NCBI GenBank assembly: GCA_022818135.1
Contig: JAFMSR010000001.1
Span: 1,430,421-1,494,420 of the forward strand
DNA length: 64,000 nt
Origin: Saxidomus purpurata
Taxonomy: Eukaryota; Mollusca; Bivalvia; Venerida; Veneridae
Reading direction: 5' to 3'
Under the pieces are notes generated by a model that saw only the letters and a program-made list of their open reading frames with translations, searched no databases and was not told the origin of the DNA. Shown here piece by piece: positions 63,816 through 64,000 of this stretch. A program made the position numbers and the translations under genes. How positions within the stretch are numbered: position 1 is the stretch's first letter; each line of letters begins with the position of its first letter.

Positions 63816-64000
63816 TAATTAAGACACATGTTTCACATAGACAAAATGTTGAAAAAATTGTGTAAATTTTAAGAAGTATCTTGATCAGTAGTGAAAACAA
63901 TGGTGTATATACTTATCCTTATCTTGCAAGACCTAGCATTGTGAACATATTTTGAAACTATAACCTGTGTAAACTTTCAGTTTACCTATACCTGGTTCTA
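63816..64000. other. Window end, nothing recognised
   Basis: Short AT-rich stretch without features. Confidence 0.4.

Overview
This window is animal nuclear DNA, AT-rich and intron-rich, with GT-AG introns, dense minisatellites, MITEs and tRNA-derived SINEs. The repeat styles (the GCTCACCTGA hairpin family, CACGAGTG palindromic elements, tRNA-SINEs with a GTGAGTCTCGAGAGCGATT tail) and the local set of divergent ARF GTPases suggest a mollusc, most likely a bivalve. The species cannot be fixed from the sequence alone.

Layout. Positions 1-24,100 hold no protein gene I can support. They contain a 40-bp minisatellite (13.2 kb), a pogo-like MITE (16.3-16.9 kb), a 71-bp minisatellite of about 31 copies (18.86-21.07 kb) and a GC-rich promoter-like patch (22.3-22.4 kb). 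From 24.2 to 33.1 kb two genes lie tail to tail: a three-exon SAM-domain gene (+), with a 53-bp minisatellite in intron 2, and a three-exon claudin/PMP22-type four-pass membrane gene (-). Intron 2 of the claudin-type gene carries a 68-bp minisatellite made from copies of its own exon 2/intron 2 splice junction. From 35.99 to 38.64 kb is a foldback transposon with arms of about 0.6 kb and an 8-bp target-site duplication. Immediately after it is a calmodulin-like EF-hand gene (-) with a signal-peptide-like first exon and a mariner-like MITE in an intron. I could not find its last exon.

Positions 44.5-57.4 kb hold three ARF-type small GTPase genes of four exons each, with every intron at the same codon and phase. 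ARF-A (-) and ARF-B (+) are head to head over 525 bp. ARF-C (+) is a close paralogue of ARF-B and shares an ordered set of promoter motifs with it. A 68-codon ORF with two C2H2 zinc-finger patterns lies between ARF-B and ARF-C. From 59.46 to 61.76 kb is a secreted-type carboxylesterase/cholinesterase-family gene (-) with a one-base frameshift in the oxyanion-hole codons. Copies of one dispersed repeat family lie on both sides of it in the same orientation.

The three GTPases are a local tandem family acting, by homology, in membrane traffic. I see no shared pathway among the other genes. The most unusual features are tandem repeats placed on splice signals, the foldback element beside the EF-hand gene, and the conserved promoter order of the ARF paralogues.
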